DNA from: an uncultured Asticcacaulis sp.
Lineage (GTDB): Bacteria; Pseudomonadota; Alphaproteobacteria; Caulobacterales; Caulobacteraceae
NCBI GenBank assembly: GCA_946480525.1
Contig: CAMLLA010000049.1
Location: 1-15,254, forward strand
Direction: 5' to 3'
Length of the DNA stretch: 15,254 bases
Part shown: piece after piece, positions 14,927 to 15,254 of the stretch
Position numbering within the stretch: the first letter of the stretch is position 1
How the letters are laid out: each line of letters begins with the position of its first letter
Notes under the pieces: model-generated
The model's database searches: none
Seen by the model: the letters and a program-made list of their open reading frames with translations, nothing else
Told to the model about the DNA's origin: nothing
Program-made: the position numbers and the translations under genes

Positions 14927-15254
14927 ATGAGCAAAGCACAAAAACGGCGCCAGGTCGTAACCTGGGACAATGGTGTTGGCGACAGCCAGAACGTGGCCGG
15001 GCGAAGCACGTCACGGCTTCACGATCTGCTGGCGCAAAAACTGGCCGGTGAAATCATCTCCGGGCACAGACTGCCGGGAGACGTCCTGCCTACGGAACTG
15101 GATATGTCGATCTCGCTTGGCATATCGCGGACGGCGGTGCGCGAAGCCATGCGAATTCTGACGTCCAAGGGGCTGATCGAGCCGCGGCCGAAGCGGGGGA
15201 CGTGCGTCACCGAGAAAAGCGCCTGGAACCTGCTCGATCCCGACGTCATCGGAT
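14927..15254 (+). CDS. GntR/FadR-subfamily transcriptional regulator, 3' partial
   Basis: The frame from ATG 14927 is open to the window edge, giving 109 residues. It begins MSKAQKRRQVV and then has a full winged helix-turn-helix: LAQKLAGEIISGHRLPGDVLPTE, SISLGISRTAVREAMRILTSKGL and the wing IEPRPKRGTCV. It ends at WNLLDPDVIG, where the FCD domain would begin. The same WNLLDPDV join appears in the regulator at 3331-4023, so the two are paralogues of a DgoR/UxuR-like group. The frame continues open upstream, but that part is AT-rich and lacks coding character, so this ATG is preferred even though its ribosome binding site is weak. It is divergent from the receptor operon across 616 bp and is a good candidate for controlling it (inference). 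Confidence 0.9.
   Translation, partial: MSKAQKRRQVVTWDNGVGDSQNVAGRSTSRLHDLLAQKLAGEIISGHRLPGDVLPTELDMSISLGISRTAVREAMRILTSKGLIEPRPKRGTCVTEKSAWNLLDPDVIG

Overview
The window is GC-rich, with dense, mostly leaderless-looking Shine-Dalgarno-led genes. It looks like an accessory carbohydrate-utilisation locus from an alphaproteobacterium; the style (a large TonB-dependent receptor without SusD, paired GntR/FadR regulators, an ACS-type MFS importer, a Tat-exported GH95) resembles Caulobacteraceae (Asticcacaulis/Caulobacter/Phenylobacterium) or sphingomonads. The genus is inferred from style and could not be checked by a search.

Layout. Bases 1-2614 (+) hold the 3' part of a GH2 glycoside hydrolase. 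Its end overlaps, tail to tail, a Nudix hydrolase (2591-3049, -). A 281-bp gap follows, then a GntR/FadR regulator (3331-4023, -), which is divergent across 156 bp from a Tat-exported GH95 alpha-L-fucosidase-type enzyme (4180-6543, +). The rest up to 14310 is all on the minus strand. Read in transcription order it is: a TonB-dependent receptor (14310 to 11374), a 219-bp gap with several strong inverted repeats, an ExuT-like MFS transporter (11154 to 9880), a GH43 beta-xylosidase-type enzyme translationally coupled to it (9890 to 8202), a 297-bp gap, a response regulator made of two receiver domains and nothing else (7904 to 7140), and a small SpoIIAA/STAS-like protein (6995 to 6600). A 616-bp AT-rich gap (14311-14926) separates the receptor from a divergent second GntR/FadR regulator that runs off the right edge.

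How it may work (inference). The receptor brings plant-type (hemicellulose side-chain) oligosaccharides across the outer membrane. The exported GH95, and perhaps the GH2 enzyme, trim fucosyl/galactosyl-type and beta-linked sugars. The MFS protein carries smaller sugars or uronate-bearing fragments into the cytoplasm, where the signal-less GH43 enzyme splits xylosides. The two related GntR/FadR proteins at either end are natural candidates for substrate-responsive repressors. The two-receiver protein and its STAS-like neighbour do not belong to any standard sugar pathway and are the least explained part.

The main non-coding signals are: (i) the 11155-11373 intergenic region, with a terminator-like hairpin, a second long hairpin and a pair of mutually exclusive stems that look like an attenuator or mRNA-processing region between receptor and transporter; (ii) a 14-bp perfect palindrome inside a larger imperfect one at the GH43 stop codon; (iii) an 11-mer, CTGTCACAAAT, present in two intergenic regions, whose 8-base core occurs in a third. 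No tRNA, rRNA, CRISPR array or insertion sequence was recognised.
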